Assembly (NCBI GenBank): GCA_944474755.1
Contig: OX104115.1
Coordinates: 50,895,648-50,959,647 of the forward strand
Reading direction: 5' to 3'
DNA length: 64,000 nucleotides
From: Limnoperna fortunei
Taxonomy: Eukaryota > Mollusca > Bivalvia > Mytilida > Modiolidae
The notes beneath the pieces are model-generated. The model ran no database searches, was not told the DNA's origin, and worked only from the letters and a program-made list of their open reading frames with translations. The number at the start of each line of letters is the position of its first letter. The stretch's first letter is position 1. Shown here in pieces: positions 62,098-64,000 of this stretch. A program made the translations under genes and the position numbers.

Positions 62098-64000
62098 CTG
62101 AAAATAATAAAAAACAGTACATAGCAAGAAGACAATGTATTTATGTTGAAAAATATAAAGTAAACATGATTGTTGACCATCGCTGCCTGAACTTCAATAC
62201 ATCACCATGAATATACGCCAAATAAGTATCTTTCCGAGAACAAAATATGTTGGAATATAACTGCGTCGTATAAAATGCCAGTGTTCTAGATCTTATATAT
62301 TACTCTACCGGATATACAGTTAACCATCATTTATAATATTCATATTTATAATATAGTGCAATAATAATAGTTTTTGTAATTTGACTGCTCATACACTTAC
62401 TTAAAATTTTGAGAATTCAAAGGTCGTATACCATACTTTACTTCTAAGCAATGGAGATTGTCATCTTTACAATCACATACACAGTCGGGTGACGTTCTTT
62501 GCATAGTAAAAGGATGTGGGCAGTCTTTATCACATCTGAAACGAATAAATTGACTTCAATATACGATTAATAAACTAATTATCTGGAACAAAGTAAATAT
62601 CTTCTGGACGTTATGGTAGCCTTTCATCTGGCTTGCAAGATACTGTGCAAACTATAACAGAAGGAAGTAACCCACTTTTTAGGCTAAAAAAATTAGGGTA
62701 TGCTGCGTGCAATTATTTAATTGTAAGCATTGGATTATATCTTTATTTCAGATTAAATTGCCAAAAGGATGATGTCCAAAACCAAAACGCGATCTGTCAT
62801 TGACTCATTAAATTCAAAATCGCCATGCACGACGTTCGAGCCTCTAGAGGAAATAGCTCTACATCTATTACCTTTAGACATTTGCAACAATTTTGTTGTT
62901 AAAGGTAGTGAAATTGATCTAAGCAATCTATTTTCAATTTGAAGCTTCGTTTTGATATTGCTTCAAATTTACACCACGCAGCCTTACTGGATTTGTACGC
63001 TTTTCGATTGAATGGCATACAAAATGCCATGGTTGGTTGCATTTGGTATTCTTTAGCTTCAACACAGTGTACCAGGTAATATATTTTGAGACATACTACC
63101 GACAAATAAAAAAGTTAAATGTATTATTAGTAGCTTCTCTAGGGTTTTTAGTAACACATATTGCCGGCATTCATATTATTTTTGGTAGACTATCAACTGG
63201 GGTTCAGAAGACCATTCATTATTAGAAGCCCACCCCCTGTCTATGATTTTTAGAAAAATTAAGAACAGATTATAAAAAGAGACGGTTTCACATATTTGTC
63301 TCATTTTCTTAATTTAAACAACTCGTTGCTTTTATGCAAGTTATCACAACTTACTTTGGTAATGGTATCAAATCTCTGCACCCACAGCGAGTTACATTTT
63401 TGAAAAATTTTATTTCTACTTTATCCCCTTCTGGAACATGCAACTCGTCATGTTGGATTTCATATACCTGAATGGAAAATGAAAATAAACATGAAAACAA
63501 ATAGATACAGATAGAGTAAAATTTCTCGCACTGTTTAATTTCAAGACAATTAAAACTTAACTCTGTATGTTGGTACGAAAAGATAACTAATAACAAGTAA
63601 GAGGCAACATGAAAGTAGCAAGAAATATATATTTTTTTAAAATCAGTAACCTTTTATATAGTTTATTAAAACATAAACAACTACCAAAAAGCAGCATGAA
63701 ATCAGAAAATCTTTCTTTTAAAATAATTAAAATATTTAGAAAACACATATATAAATTCACAGGTTGAAATGTCCGTTTGATAGGTGTTGATACTCACTAT
63801 AAACGATTTAGAAACTATTTCTATCTGTTTTTCTGCACATTCTTGAGCTGGATTCCAGCAACAACCACTAACATTTCGACATACATGAAGAATAGTGTAT
63901 TCTGGGAAATAATTTTTCTTTCCTTCCGGTGGTACATGAACCAGTTCTGCTGTTGGATCGTTACATTTACCTAAAGGATGATCTTGCACAGCTTTGAAAT
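61914..64000 (-). CDS. PDGF/VEGF-like (Pvf-like) growth factor, 3' four exons, 5' end outside
   Basis: Exons (minus) >64000-63798, 63467-63355, 62535-62401 and 62097-61914 join in frame with GT/AG introns, giving about 211 residues. The first two encode a PDGF/VEGF cystine-knot domain: KCNDPTAELVHVP, HVCRNVSGCCWNPAQEC, and the closing RCGCRD (Cys-x-Cys). The next two encode a Cys-rich tail (PDCVCDCKDD, KSGKCLQPKCD) like the CxCxC tails of VEGF-C/D and insect Pvf, then a basic end with RDKR. Such proteins are secreted dimeric ligands of PDGFR/VEGFR-like receptor kinases. The signal peptide would lie in the missing 5' exons. The Cys usually before the HxC position (the 'PSC' Cys) appears replaced (PEYT) and three residues are inserted before GCC. 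The fold call is confident, the ligand subclass is not. Confidence 0.82.
62401..62535 (-). CDS. Pvf-like gene exon, Cys-rich tail 1
   Basis: The acceptor is CGTTTCAG. It encodes CDKDCPHPFTMQRTSPDC, VCDCKDDNLHC. The donor is GTAAGT. CVCDC is a CxCxC element. Confidence 0.8.
63355..63467 (-). CDS. Pvf-like gene exon, cystine-knot second half
   Basis: The acceptor is TTCCATTCAG. It encodes VYEIQHDELHVPEG through FFKNVTRCGCRDLIPLP, with the final Cys-x-Cys of the knot and one N-glycosylation sequon (NVT). The donor is GTAAGT. Confidence 0.82.
63798..64000 (-). CDS. Pvf-like gene exon, cystine-knot first half (continues past edge)
   Basis: It is open from the window edge (FKAVQDHPLGKC...) to SKSFI. 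The donor GTGAGT lies at 63797. It contains knot cysteines in KCND, HVCR, GCC and QEC. No acceptor is visible, so the exon continues beyond the window. Confidence 0.8.

Overview
The window is eukaryotic and is most simply explained as AT-rich, repeat-dense genomic DNA of a bivalve mollusc, probably a marine mussel (Mytilus type). The reasons are: protein genes split into short exons by introns with GT/AG ends; an invertebrate PDGF/VEGF-like growth factor gene; a ciliary-type beta-tubulin gene; at least ten copies of a tRNA-derived SINE of molluscan style; and many foldback and G-tract-ended DNA transposons. The species is inferred from style, not proven. No operons, ribosome-binding sites, CRISPR arrays or bacterial features are present.

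Host genes. (1) A four-exon plus-strand gene (coding 8301-14467) for a 175-residue, four-helix membrane protein of the EXPERA/EBP-like family; all splice phases fit. (2) A seven-exon minus-strand beta-tubulin gene (30264-37448), 446 codons, with a complete reading frame, an axonemal EGEF tail, a 4.5-kb first intron, and candidate TATA and poly(A) signals. (3) The last four exons of a minus-strand PDGF/VEGF-like (Pvf-like) secreted growth factor gene (61914 to the window edge); the 5' exons lie outside. A SAM-domain-like fragment (6802-6987) and two orphan exon-like ORFs (10379-10618 minus, 18252-18368 plus) are weaker calls. The three genes share no evident pathway; they are ordinary neighbours in a repeat-rich region.

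Layout. 0-8 kb: LINE tail, SINE, G-tract transposon, then a large 21-bp minisatellite with a recent 1,033-bp duplication. 8-15 kb: EXPERA gene with a minisatellite and a diverged repeat family in intron 1. 15-25 kb: mobile-element graveyard (hAT-like, foldbacks, SINEs, TAA-flanked MITE, two LINE remnants, an 812-bp foldback element, a perfect 35-bp-arm hairpin, a MULE-like transposase relic). 25-30 kb: gene-free DNA. 30-37.5 kb: beta-tubulin. 37.5-42.8 kb: featureless. 42.8-44.3 kb: 52-bp satellite plus a LINE tail. 45-61 kb: Harbinger-like relics, hAT-like elements with clear target duplications, a MITE with a 9-bp target duplication, SINEs, a diverged tandem segmental duplication and a dead full-length Tc1 element. 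62-64 kb: Pvf-like gene.

I found no convincing new multi-gene system. The most unusual items are the 21-bp array that is open in frames of both strands, the several foldback families with clean target-site duplications, a pair of related hairpins at 54 kb, and a growth-factor cystine knot that appears to lack one of the interchain cysteines.
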